The position numbers and the translations under genes are program-made. Below, piece by piece: positions 51,589 to 60,143 of a DNA stretch of 64,000 bases. This stretch comes from Pseudomonadota bacterium. GTDB taxonomy: Bacteria > Pseudomonadota > Gammaproteobacteria > Burkholderiales > Burkholderiaceae_B. The DNA is taken from positions 1 to 64,000 of the forward strand of contig JAEWEV010000011.1 in the NCBI GenBank assembly GCA_023389155.1, in the 5' to 3' direction. Below the pieces are notes generated by a model. That model saw only the letters and a list, made by a program, of their open reading frames with translations. It was not told the origin of the DNA and ran no database searches. Positions within the stretch are counted from its first letter, which is position 1. Each line of letters opens with the position of its first letter.

Positions 51589-52584
51589 TCAATGTCGGCG
51601 ATCGATCCCGAGCAACGGCGATTGGCCCGTGGCAGCCCATATCGGGTCTGCTTCAGTCCGTGCCTTGCCGATGGCTATTTCCCAGCGGTTTGGCTCTCCG
51701 ATATGTTCGATCAGGTGCTCGGTAAAAGCTCGGATGCGCACAGTAGCTCGAGGCAACGCGCGAAGCAGGTAAATTCCAGAAGCTGGCGCTACATTGGCGT
51801 CTTTCAGATCAAGCTCCACTAACCGGCCCGTGGCGATATCCTCGCCGATCGACCAGTTTGGCATAAGCCCGATTCCCAAGCCATCGAGCACAGCCAGCCT
51901 GCGTGCATCGCAATCATCACATTCCAGAATAAATGCCTCAGGGGTAATATCACGATGATCCAGAAGTTCACGCCAGCCACGAACGCTGGTACTGTGTCGT
52001 CGGTCAACTAACCGATGATCTGCCAGATCAGCCAATCGCTGCGGCGTGCCGTGTTGCATTAAATATGTCGGTGCAGCGCAGGGGATATAACGATGAGTAC
52101 CCACACATTGGCCAATCAAGCTGCTGTCAGGCTGCATGCCAACGCGGATAACCAGATCCACACGCTCAACGATGGGATCGACTGTTCGCTCGGTCAGCTC
52201 AAGCTCCACTTGCAGCCCAGGGTAGCGGCCTTGCAGTGAACCAAGAATGGGGATGATATGGCGCCGCGCGAAGGCCGGCAGGCAACTGACGCGCAGCTGA
52301 CCCCGCACATCGCTTTCCAGAGACACGACTTCGTCTCGTGCATCGCTAATATCGTGAAGAATCTTTACGGCACGCTCGAACAATACACTGCCCGCATCAG
52401 TAGGTGCAAGCGCCCTGGTAGAGCGTGTGAAGAGCGCAACCTTCAACTCTGCTTCCAGCGCATCAATCTGCCGCGCTACTGAAGAGGCGACCATGCCTTT
52501 ACGGCGCGCTACTGCAGAAAAGCTTTTCGCTTGCATGACCTCTACAAAGATGGAAAGATTCTCTGCGAACTTGATTGTGTCCAT
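51589..52584 (-). CDS. LysR family transcriptional regulator
   Basis: The 331-residue protein is a LysR-type regulator. The winged helix-turn-helix (residues about 5-65) reads FAENLSIFVEVMQAKSFSAVARRKGMVASSVARQIDALEAELKVALFTRSTRALAPTDAG. The effector-binding domain (about 95-305) begins RGQLRVSCLPAFARRHIIPILGSLQGRYPGLQVELELTE. It belongs to the common CrgA/DsdC-like group. It diverges from the Bug receptor gene and its cluster across a 155-bp gap with an operator-like palindrome, so it probably controls them. Confidence 0.93.
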   Translation of the reverse strand: MDTIKFAENLSIFVEVMQAKSFSAVARRKGMVASSVARQIDALEAELKVALFTRSTRALAPTDAGSVLFERAVKILHDISDARDEVVSLESDVRGQLRVSCLPAFARRHIIPILGSLQGRYPGLQVELELTERTVDPIVERVDLVIRVGMQPDSSLIGQCVGTHRYIPCAAPTYLMQHGTPQRLADLADHRLVDRRHSTSVRGWRELLDHRDITPEAFILECDDCDARRLAVLDGLGIGLMPNWSIGEDIATGRLVELDLKDANVAPASGIYLLRALPRATVRIRAFTEHLIEHIGEPNRWEIAIGKARTEADPIWAATGQSPLLGIDRRH

Positions 52585-52607
52585 TTATGCATTTTCCGCA
52601 AAAGCGT

Positions 52608-52632
52608 TTCGCGTCCGTGACGGATAGACGAA
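52608..52632. promoter_or_regulatory. Candidate LysR operator in the divergent promoter
   Basis: TCCGT-G-ACGGA (52614-52624) is a perfect 11-bp palindrome, flanked by TTCG (52608-52611) and CGAA (52629-52632). It lies 24 bp upstream of the LysR gene start and 108 bp upstream of the Bug receptor gene, a suitable place for autoregulation and activation. Confidence 0.45.
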
Positions 52633-52739
52633 TAAGTAAATGAACTTTAACATAGCTTTCACCTGATTAACGCATAAAACGCAAAGGCCATACGAAACAT
52701 CAGCGTTGCTTATGCCTGCGCGACACACAGGAGACTCCT

Positions 52740-53735
52740 ATGCTTTTCCGCTCTTCCCAAAACCATCAATTTGGATGCACACTCCGCCGGGCAGCATTGC
52801 TCTGTCTGACCACAATTGGCATCACCTCTCACCTGCCCGCAATGGCCCAGGATTACCCGTCACAGCCGGTCGTCATTACCGTCCCTTTTGCAGCGGGCGG
52901 AACAGTGGATAACGTAGCCAGGCACGTCCAACAGCTCCTTGCAAAAGAGCTGGGTCAGACAGTAGTGATCGAAAATCGCGGTGGCGCCGGCGGCACCATA
53001 GGGATGGCAGCGGTTGCCCGATCCAAGCCTGACGGCTATTCAGTTGGCATGGTGTTCGACTCTTTTTCCACCGAACAGCACATTTATCCCAAGCTTTCTT
53101 ACTCCAGCAAAGACTTGACGGGTGTGGCGTACATGGTGCGCTCTCCCATGGTGCTCGCCGTATCCCCTTCAACGCCCTACCAGACTTTAGCCGATTACGT
53201 AGCCGCGTCCAGGGATGGTTCAGTATCCTACGCCTCTGTGGGCGCCGGAAGCTCCAATCACCTGGCTGCTGAACTATTCCACCAGACCGCCGGAACCAGC
53301 GGGCTGCACACCCCTTATAAAGGGGGCGGGCCTGCCATCACAGATTTGATGGGTGGTCATGTCGAATCCATCATTGCCAGCCTCCCTCTCGTTCTGCCGC
53401 ACATCCAGACAGGCAAGCTTCGCGCGCTGGCAGTGACGGCCCCGGAACGCGTCAAAGCACTGCCAGATGTGCCCGCTATCGCCGAGACATATCCCGGCTT
53501 CGAGATATACTCCTGGGTCGGCATGGTAGCGCCGGCAAACACACCTGATCCGGCGCTCGACACCTTGTCCAAAGCAGTCATCAGCACACTCCGTGATCCT
53601 GAAGTCACCGAGAAAATTACCAATGCGGGCTTCGAAGTCGTGGCGCAGGGACGTGATGCCATGAATACACTTGTGCACGACGAGTCCGAGCGCTGGGGCA
53701 AGCTAATCGACGATATCAATTTGCGTGCCAAATAG
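52740..53735 (+). CDS. Bug-type tripartite tricarboxylate transporter receptor (TctC family)
   Basis: The 331-residue protein is a Bug periplasmic solute-binding protein. It has a signal peptide (about residues 1-38, ending LPAMAQ) and the family sequences DYPSQPVVITVPFAAGGTVDNVARHVQQLLAKELGQTVVIENRGGAGGTIGMAAVA, HTPYKGGGPAITDLMGGHVE, and ALAVTAPERVKALPDVPAIAETYPGFE. Bug proteins bind carboxylates or aromatic acids. The membrane genes tctAB are absent here, as is common for orphan Bug genes in Alcaligenaceae. AGGAG precedes the ATG. It heads an apparent operon with maleylacetate reductase and an esterase. Confidence 0.95.
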   Translation: MLFRSSQNHQFGCTLRRAALLCLTTIGITSHLPAMAQDYPSQPVVITVPFAAGGTVDNVARHVQQLLAKELGQTVVIENRGGAGGTIGMAAVARSKPDGYSVGMVFDSFSTEQHIYPKLSYSSKDLTGVAYMVRSPMVLAVSPSTPYQTLADYVAASRDGSVSYASVGAGSSNHLAAELFHQTAGTSGLHTPYKGGGPAITDLMGGHVESIIASLPLVLPHIQTGKLRALAVTAPERVKALPDVPAIAETYPGFEIYSWVGMVAPANTPDPALDTLSKAVISTLRDPEVTEKITNAGFEVVAQGRDAMNTLVHDESERWGKLIDDINLRAK

Positions 53736-53759
53736 GCCATTTATACAGATACTTCCACC

Positions 53760-54827
53760 ATGAAACCTTTCGTCTATCAGAGCCACCCGCAACGAGTTAT
53801 TTTCGGCCAGGGTTGCTTAAACCAACTCGGTACTGAACTCGAGACACTTGGACTGACACGAGTCCTCGTGTTAAGCACACCCAATCAGCGGGATCAGGCC
53901 GAGCAAATCGCCGCGCAACTCGGCGAAGGGCGTATCGCCGGTATTTTTGATCAGGCCGTGATGCACGTGCCCATCGAAACCGCCCGCGAAGCCGTTGCCT
54001 GTGCGAAAACGCTCGGCGCTGATTGCACTCTGGCGATAGGCGGCGGGTCCACCATAGGACTGGCAAAAGCCATCGCTCTGGAGTCGGATCTACCCATCAT
54101 CGCCGTACCCACAACCTACGCGGGTTCGGAAATGACACCCATCTTCGGCATAACCCAAGACGGCGTGAAAACCACGGGTAAAAACGAACGCGTATTACCA
54201 CGCGCAGTAGTATACGACCCGACTCTGACAATGGATCTTCCGCCTGAATTCAGCATTACCAGTGGCATCAATGCGATTGCCCATGCCGCCGAAGGTTTAT
54301 ATGCAAGCGATGGGAATCCCATCATGGACATCATGGCGCAAGAAGGTATCCGTGCGATCGCTCGCGCCATACCCGTACTGCATGCAGACAAGGGCGATAT
54401 AGAAACCGCGCGCACCAATGCTCTCTATGGCGCATGGCTTTGCGGTTCTGTACTCGGCAACGTAGGGATGGCGCTTCATCACAAGCTATGTCATACCTTG
54501 GGAGGCGCCTTCAATCTGCCGCACGCGCAAGTGCATACCGTCATCCTGCCACATGCTTTGGCCTACAACGCGCCTGCAACGCCGGCAGCAATGGCGCTTA
54601 TCGCCGCAGCGCTTGGCACCGAAAGCGCTGCGCAGGGAGTCTTCGATCTAGCCAACGCCCACGGGGCTCCCACTGCCTTGCGTACACTTGGTTTGCGTCT
54701 CGAAGACCTGGATCACGCCTGCGACCTCGCGCTACAACACCCCTACCCCAACCCGCGCCCACTGGAGCGCATAGCGCTGCGCGCATTGCTTCAGAACGCT
54801 TTTGACGGTACAAGGCCCGCAATTTAG
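53760..54827 (+). CDS. Maleylacetate reductase
   Basis: This 355-residue protein is a group III-type alcohol dehydrogenase of the maleylacetate reductase branch, which reduces maleylacetate to 3-oxoadipate with NAD(P)H. Sequence blocks are FGQGCLNQLGTELETLGLTRVLVLSTPNQ, CTLAIGGGSTIGLAKAIAL (nucleotide binding), IIAVPTTYAGSEMTPIFGIT, SGINAIAHAAEGLYA and MALHHKLCHTLGGAFNLPHAQVHTVILPHALAYN. It serves degradation of hydroxyquinol, resorcinol or chlorinated aromatics. No ring-cleavage dioxygenase accompanies it here, so the upstream steps must be encoded elsewhere. It lies 24 bp after the Bug gene. Confidence 0.94.
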   Translation: MKPFVYQSHPQRVIFGQGCLNQLGTELETLGLTRVLVLSTPNQRDQAEQIAAQLGEGRIAGIFDQAVMHVPIETAREAVACAKTLGADCTLAIGGGSTIGLAKAIALESDLPIIAVPTTYAGSEMTPIFGITQDGVKTTGKNERVLPRAVVYDPTLTMDLPPEFSITSGINAIAHAAEGLYASDGNPIMDIMAQEGIRAIARAIPVLHADKGDIETARTNALYGAWLCGSVLGNVGMALHHKLCHTLGGAFNLPHAQVHTVILPHALAYNAPATPAAMALIAAALGTESAAQGVFDLANAHGAPTALRTLGLRLEDLDHACDLALQHPYPNPRPLERIALRALLQNAFDGTRPAI

Positions 54828-54863
54828 GCTCTCGCCGCTCGCTAAAAATAATTGGAGACTTAT

Positions 54864-55685
54864 ATGCATATTGACCGCAACGCTGGCACACCCGCCCGCC
54901 GGCGTTTCCTTACCACTGCCGCTGCCGCTACGCTCGCAGCAAATTATACGGGTAGCGTCAGTGCTGCGACTAACAAACCAAAAACTTTTGTGTTGCTGCA
55001 TGGCGCCTGGCATGGGGGTTGGTGCTGGCACAAGCTCAGCCCTCTTTTACGCGCCCAAGGCCATGTTGTCTACACCCCGACACAGACTGGTCTTGGTGAA
55101 CGCTCTCATCTGTTATCACGTGATATCACCATCGACACCTTCGTTCAGGATGTCGTTAACGTACTGGAGTGGGAGGACCTTCACGACGTAATTCTTGTCG
55201 GCCACAGCTTTGCCGGTGTTCCGATTACCGGTGCAGCCGACCGTGTACCAGAACGGATTCGTCATCTCGTTTATCTCGACTCGCTCATCATCGAAAACGG
55301 ACAAGCACCATTCGACATGATACCGCCAGAAGCCGTCACGGCACGCCGCAAGCTCGCACAGGAAACTAGTGGCGGACTATCGATCCCGGTTCCTTCTCCC
55401 GCGGCCTTCAATGTAACTGATCCCAACGATGTCGCGTGGCTCCAGGCCAAATGCACGCCGCATCCGTTATCGACCTGGGAATCGAAATTACTGCTCAACA
55501 ATCCCAGTGTAGGTAATGGCCTTGCGGCGACATACGTGGCCGTACGTCCGCATTACCCAACGCTGGGAAGTGTGCGAGCATTTGCCCAGGCACAAAAGGG
55601 ATGGAACTACAAGGAGCTGGATGCCGGCCATGACGCGATGGTCACTTCAGCTGGCCCGCTAGCTGAACTGCTTTTGAGTATTTAA
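54864..55685 (+). CDS. Tat-exported alpha/beta hydrolase (MES/salicylate-esterase-like)
   Basis: From ATG 54864 the 273-residue protein has a twin-arginine signal (ARRRFLTTAAAATLAANYTGSVSAA). The mature enzyme resembles plant methylesterase/hydroxynitrile-lyase hydrolases: TFVLLHGAWHGGWCWHKLSPLLRAQGHVVYTPTQTGLGERSHL, the nucleophile Ser in ILVGHSFAGVPITG, and the His in LDAGHDAMVTSAG. A TTG upstream would fall in the TTGGAG ribosome site and is rejected. Export by the Tat system to the periplasm is inferred. It may release an aromatic acid from an ester for the Bug and maleylacetate reductase pathway. Confidence 0.88.
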   Translation: MHIDRNAGTPARRRFLTTAAAATLAANYTGSVSAATNKPKTFVLLHGAWHGGWCWHKLSPLLRAQGHVVYTPTQTGLGERSHLLSRDITIDTFVQDVVNVLEWEDLHDVILVGHSFAGVPITGAADRVPERIRHLVYLDSLIIENGQAPFDMIPPEAVTARRKLAQETSGGLSIPVPSPAAFNVTDPNDVAWLQAKCTPHPLSTWESKLLLNNPSVGNGLAATYVAVRPHYPTLGSVRAFAQAQKGWNYKELDAGHDAMVTSAGPLAELLLSI

Positions 55686-55692
55686 AATCGTA

Positions 55693-55717
55693 AAACCAGC
55701 CGCCACAATTGCGGCTG
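55693..55717 (+). other. Hairpin after the esterase gene
   Basis: CCAGCCGC and GCGGCTGG form an 8-bp stem around a 7-nt loop (CACAATT), a few bases after the esterase stop. There is no T tract, so it is at best a weak or factor-dependent terminator. Confidence 0.45.
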
Positions 55718-55824
55718 GATCAACCGCGCTTCTTATGTAGACGGTATGATAACGAGGCAATCGTGTTGCACTGGATCATATTTTCCTCCTCTCTTTTTAA
55801 CGATAGAGAGCTATGTGCCTCACT

Positions 55825-56286
55825 TCAATCAACCGCGATTTGCGTCTCAAACTTGCTGCGATGAACCGAGAAGAAGCTGCGGACATTTCGCACGTTCTTC
55901 TGGGCAGTAAAAAAACGGTGTACCAGCGCATGGTAGGCAGGCATATCCCGAACCTGGGCGATCAGCACAAAGTCGGGGCCGCTGGAAACGCGATAGGCCT
56001 GCAGAATGCTGGATTCCTCTGCCACATTTTTTTCAAACTCAGCGTACGCCTCTGCCGTCTGGATATCGAGTGTGACTTCCACAATAGCTGTTAGCGTACT
56101 GGATACACTTGCAGGATCGACAATGGCCACTGTCTTCAGAATAACCCCCTGCTCCTGCAACTGGCGAACCCGCCTGAGGCAGGTCGGCGCCGACGCATGC
56201 ACCTTTTCGGACAGCGCCTGATTGGTCAAACTGCTGTCTTTCTGCAGCTGTTGCAGAATGCGTTTATCCAGCTCATCAAGTTCCAT
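55825..56286 (-). CDS. Lrp/AsnC family transcriptional regulator
   Basis: The 153-residue protein is a feast/famine regulator. The N-terminal helix-turn-helix is DELDKRILQQLQKDSSLTNQALSEKVHASAPTCLRRVRQLQEQGVI and the C-terminal RAM effector domain is TAIVEVTLDIQTAEAYAEFEKNVAEESSILQAYRVSSGPDFVLIAQVRDMPAYHALVHRFF. The closest groups are Lrp, BkdR or AldR types that sense amino acids. The gene faces away from glmS. The AT-rich dyads upstream at 56440-56530 may be its autoregulatory sites. Confidence 0.93.
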   Translation of the reverse strand: MELDELDKRILQQLQKDSSLTNQALSEKVHASAPTCLRRVRQLQEQGVILKTVAIVDPASVSSTLTAIVEVTLDIQTAEAYAEFEKNVAEESSILQAYRVSSGPDFVLIAQVRDMPAYHALVHRFFTAQKNVRNVRSFFSVHRSKFETQIAVD

Positions 56287-56604
56287 TGTCGTTGTCCTGA
56301 GTGTTATCCGTGAGCGTTGCCGGTCACAGCGACCGCAAACCTTCCTTGGTCAGCGGTGTAGCCACACCACCATACTTTTGCACAGCTACACTTCTGCGCT
56401 TCCGCACTTGTCGAACTGCACAGAAAATCATTTTGTTTCAAAGCTGTAATGAAATTTAATTTCATATTTTATTTAAAATGAAATATAACATCATTTGACG
56501 TTATCAATGAATGAATCTTTCATTGAATGAATAAAATAGAACATTAATTTCTTCAGTTACAGCGCACAATACGCTATTCCCAATTTGAAAAATGGAGCAA
56601 ATGC
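56287..56604. other. 318-bp divergent region between the Lrp-type gene and glmS, AT-rich with dyads
   Basis: The part at 56430-56580 is strongly AT-rich in an otherwise GC-richer region. It holds TTTCAT...ATGAAA (about 56460-56483) and CAATGAA-N7-TTCATTG (56505-56525), dyads of the type bound by Lrp-family proteins. The glmS promoter should lie here. No gene is seen. Confidence 0.55.
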
Positions 56605-58437
56605 ATGTGCGGAATTGTCGGCGCTGTGGCGCAACGTGACATCACACCAGTCCTCGTCGAAGGTCTCAAACGGCTTGAATATCGTGGTTACGATTCTTGT
56701 GGTGTAGCGGTGCATATGGACGGCGAATTGCGACGTACCCGCAGCACCCAGCGCGTCGCCGAACTAGAAGACCAGATCAAAGAAGACCATATCAGCGGCT
56801 TCACGGGTATTGCTCACACACGCTGGGCTACGCATGGCGTACCCGCTACGCACAATGCGCACCCGCACTTTTCCGGTCCGGCCAATGGCAAGCCCCGCAT
56901 TGCCCTGGTGCATAACGGCATCATTGAAAATCACGATGAACTGCGCGACGAACTCAAAGGCCATGGCTATGTTTTCGAAAGCCAGACCGACACAGAGGTT
57001 ATTGCGCACCTGATCGATCATCTGTACAGTGGCGACCTGTTTGAAACCGTACAACAAACGGTCCGTCGCCTTACTGGTGCCTACGCCATAGCCGTTTTCT
57101 GCCGCGATGAGCCTCATCGCGTCATCGGCGCACGTCACGGTTCGCCACTGATCGTCGGTCAGGGCGAAAACGAAAACTTCCTCGCATCCGACGCGCTGGC
57201 GCTGGCCGGCACCACTGATAAAATCATCTATCTGGAAGATGGCGATGTGGTGGATCTGCAATTGCAGAAAATCTGGATTGTGGATGTAGACGGCAAAGCC
57301 GTGGAGCGCAAGGTCAATATCGTGCACGCCCACACGGGTGCAGCTGAGCTTGGCCCCTACCGCCACTATATGCAGAAGGAAATTTTCGAACAGCCCCGTG
57401 CCGTAGGCGATACCATTGACGGCATTGACTCGATCGAACCCGAAATGTTCGGAGACGGCGCCGCGAAAATCTTCAAGGAAGTGGACAATGTCCTGATCCT
57501 GGCTTGCGGCACCAGCTACTATGCCGGCCTGACGGCAAAATACTGGCTGGAATCGATCGCCAAAATCGCCGTGAACGTGGAAATTGCCAGCGAATATCGC
57601 TATCGTGATAGCGTTCCGAACCCCAAATCCCTGGTAATCACGATCTCCCAGTCCGGGGAAACCGCCGACACCCTGGCCGCGCTGAAACACGCAAGAACAC
57701 TGGGAATGGACAACACACTGACCATCTGCAACGTGCAAACCAGCGCTATGGTTCGTGAATGCAAACTCAACTTCATCACTCATGCCGGTGTAGAAATCGG
57801 GGTGGCTTCAACCAAGGCATTTACCACACAGCTGGTTGGTCTCTTCCTGCTGACACTGACGATCGCCAAAGTCAAAGGGCGCCTGAACGATGTGCAGGAA
57901 AACCAGTACATCAAACAGCTGCGTCACCTGCCCGCCGCCATTGGCGCCGTACTGGCACTTGAACCGCAAATCATGGCGTGGGCTGACCGCTTCGCCAACA
58001 AGGAAAACGCCCTGTTCCTGGGTCGCGGCATGCACTATCCCATCGCCATGGAAGGTGCGCTCAAACTCAAGGAAATCAGCTACATCCACGCTGAAGCCTA
58101 TCCTGCCGGCGAACTGAAGCATGGCCCGCTGGCTCTCGTGACCGAGCAAATGCCCGTAGTCACCATTGCACCCAACGACGAGCTGCTGGAGAAACTCAAA
58201 TCGAATATGCAAGAAGTCAGCGCCCGCGGTGGCGAACTGTACGTATTTGCTGACAGCGATTCAAAAATCAAAGCCAGCGAAGGCACGCATCTGATTCACA
58301 TGCCAGAGCATTACGGCAAGCTGTCTCCTATCCTGCACACCATACCGCTGCAACTGCTGTCATACCATACCGCTGTGGCACGTGGCACCGACGTGGATAA
58401 ACCACGGAATCTGGCCAAGAGTGTGACGGTGGAGTAA
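56605..58437 (+). CDS. glmS: Glutamine-fructose-6-phosphate aminotransferase GlmS
   Basis: GlmS makes glucosamine 6-phosphate from fructose 6-phosphate and glutamine, the entry into UDP-GlcNAc. The 610-residue protein begins MCGIVGAVAQRDITPVLVEGLKRLEYRGYDSCGVAV, with the N-terminal Cys nucleophile exposed after Met removal. It has HTRWATHG and HNGIIENH in the glutaminase domain, two SIS domains (about 290-430 and 460-600) with CGTSYYAGL, SQSGETADT and GRGMHYPIAMEGALKLKEISYIHAEAYPAGELKHGP, and ends NLAKSVTVE. GGAG precedes the ATG. A strong terminator follows at 58552-58593. Confidence 0.98.
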   Translation: MCGIVGAVAQRDITPVLVEGLKRLEYRGYDSCGVAVHMDGELRRTRSTQRVAELEDQIKEDHISGFTGIAHTRWATHGVPATHNAHPHFSGPANGKPRIALVHNGIIENHDELRDELKGHGYVFESQTDTEVIAHLIDHLYSGDLFETVQQTVRRLTGAYAIAVFCRDEPHRVIGARHGSPLIVGQGENENFLASDALALAGTTDKIIYLEDGDVVDLQLQKIWIVDVDGKAVERKVNIVHAHTGAAELGPYRHYMQKEIFEQPRAVGDTIDGIDSIEPEMFGDGAAKIFKEVDNVLILACGTSYYAGLTAKYWLESIAKIAVNVEIASEYRYRDSVPNPKSLVITISQSGETADTLAALKHARTLGMDNTLTICNVQTSAMVRECKLNFITHAGVEIGVASTKAFTTQLVGLFLLTLTIAKVKGRLNDVQENQYIKQLRHLPAAIGAVLALEPQIMAWADRFANKENALFLGRGMHYPIAMEGALKLKEISYIHAEAYPAGELKHGPLALVTEQMPVVTIAPNDELLEKLKSNMQEVSARGGELYVFADSDSKIKASEGTHLIHMPEHYGKLSPILHTIPLQLLSYHTAVARGTDVDKPRNLAKSVTVE

Positions 58438-58551
58438 ATGATGGACGCCTTGATGCTTTGTGAATAGGAGAAATAAAGTCTGTCGACAAAGCTGTGTTGC
58501 TAGTCCTGATGTCGGTGGATACGGTAGTCTAAATAATTTATGTCTGTTATA

Positions 58552-58593
58552 GAAAAAAACCATCAGAAATCGCTGCGATTTCTGATGGTTTTT
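58552..58593 (+). terminator. Intrinsic terminator after glmS
   Basis: CCATCAGAAATCG (58560-58572) and CGATTTCTGATGG (58576-58588) form a 13-bp perfect stem with a 3-nt loop. An A tract precedes it and TTTTT follows. It lies 115 nt after the glmS stop, in plus-strand orientation. Confidence 0.92.
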
Positions 58594-58925
58594 CTGTAAA
58601 TTTAGAGACGTTGAAAGAAAATAAAAATCGACACGATGAGTAGAAACAGCAAAGGCATGCAAACAACAGACGAACTGGAGTGACATGTCTACGACGATCA
58701 ATGTGAAAAAGCTGGGCTCATTAACTGCACGGACCTCTCCTCCAGACACCAGCATACGCATAGGTAAGACAGCTCATTTTCGGCAATCCCCGGTTCTACA
58801 ATGGCAGTACCCCGCAAGCGGCCACCCGCATCTGCAATCCACAAAGTTGTCTCCAGTGAGGCGTATGGACAAATTTTAGTTAACCCCATCCGGTCGCCGC
58901 TACCTCTATACTGCGATTACTTTGC
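58594..58925. other. 332-bp intergenic region with small overlapping frames of uncertain status
   Basis: Two small opposite-strand frames overlap here. A 64-codon plus frame (58685-58879) starts after a GGAG-like site, and a 63-codon minus frame (58698-58889) resembles nothing certain. Neither has a recognisable domain or codon signature. The minus frame could be a remnant of a longer gene. I do not call either a gene. Confidence 0.35.
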
Positions 58926-60143
58926 TCAAGCACTTTCCTTGACCTGAAGCGTCTGCGCACCTCTTCGCATTGCAATGACAAGCGCAATAAGAGCTAATGC
59001 CAGCGGCACAAACGAGACCCAGAGCACAGTATCCCATCCGTAGGCACTTAGCAAACCGCCTGACGAAAACGAACCGATTGCCATCAACCCAAAAACAATG
59101 AAATCGTTGAGTGATTGGACGCGATTTTTTTCCTGCGGCGTGTGGCATTCCAGGACCAGGGCGGATGCCCCCAGAAACCCGAAGTTCCAGCCAATGCCCA
59201 GCAGCGTCAGGGATGCCCAGAAATGCGCGACATCAATACCCGCCAGCCCCACCGCAGCCGACAGTCCGGTAAGAATAAGGCCCACAGTGGCGATTCGACC
59301 CGCACCAAACCGGTTGATCAGACTTCCCGTAAAGAAACTGGGCGCGTACATGGCGATCACATGCCATTGCAGCCCCAGATTTGATGATTCCTGAGAATGG
59401 CCACACATATGCATTGCCAAAGGCGCCGCGGTCATGAGGAAATTCATCAACATATACGCCACAGCCCCACTTATTGCAGCTGCCACAAAACGGGGTTGAG
59501 TCGCAATCTGCATCAACGGGCGGCCTCCCTTGATGTCGGCCGCGGTCGGCGGTGACAGGCGCACACCATGCAGAATCACTGCAGATATTGCCGCGACGGC
59601 GGCCTGCGCGAGAAACGTTGCCGCAAACATGTGAGCCGACCAGAGATTCATGGTCCACGTGACCAACTGCGGGCCGAAGACGCCAGCAGCGACGCCTCCC
59701 GTCATGACGAGGGATAATGCCCTTGCCTTGCGTATTTTCTCAACTCCGTCGGCTGCTGCAAAGCGAAACGACAGCACGACAGCGGCATATGCGCCACCCA
59801 AAAAGCCAGACACACAGAAGAGCCAGAAGGAACCCAAAATGACCGCAATCATGGCCAACAGACCTGCCAGTACGCCGGCACCGGTGCCAGCCATAAACGC
59901 TGACTTCCGTCCGTAACGATTGGCAATCCGACCAGCAGGAAGCGTACAGGTGGCCATTCCCACAACAAAAAGAGAAATGGGCAGGGTCGCCAGCATGGGA
60001 CTTGGCGCCAGCTTGTCGCCAATAATGGCGCCTGTCGCGTAAAAAACCGTAGAATTGGCTCCCGCCAGTGCCTGCGCAAGGGACAGTCTCCAGATATTTC
60101 CTCGCTGAATATGGACCGGGAGCAGTGTGGACGAATCAGTCAT
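58926..60143 (-). CDS. MFS transporter
   Basis: The 405-residue, 12-helix major facilitator has LAQALAGANSTVFYATGAIIGDKLAPSPMLATLPISLFVVGMATCTLPAGRIANRYGRKSAF, with motif A of the first loop (GRxxxRxGRK). In the central loop it has the charged DIKGGRPLMQIATQPRFV. The C-terminal half begins AAISGAVAYMLMNFLMTAAPLAMHMC. It resembles unspecified MFS proteins of Burkholderiales, and the substrate is unknown. It is isolated, with non-coding stretches on both sides. Confidence 0.9.
   Translation of the reverse strand: MTDSSTLLPVHIQRGNIWRLSLAQALAGANSTVFYATGAIIGDKLAPSPMLATLPISLFVVGMATCTLPAGRIANRYGRKSAFMAGTGAGVLAGLLAMIAVILGSFWLFCVSGFLGGAYAAVVLSFRFAAADGVEKIRKARALSLVMTGGVAAGVFGPQLVTWTMNLWSAHMFAATFLAQAAVAAISAVILHGVRLSPPTAADIKGGRPLMQIATQPRFVAAAISGAVAYMLMNFLMTAAPLAMHMCGHSQESSNLGLQWHVIAMYAPSFFTGSLINRFGAGRIATVGLILTGLSAAVGLAGIDVAHFWASLTLLGIGWNFGFLGASALVLECHTPQEKNRVQSLNDFIVFGLMAIGSFSSGGLLSAYGWDTVLWVSFVPLALALIALVIAMRRGAQTLQVKESA

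Noticed and set aside
52740..53735. Complete TctABC transporter
   Set aside because: Only the receptor gene is present; no tctA or tctB follows, so only an orphan Bug protein is called.
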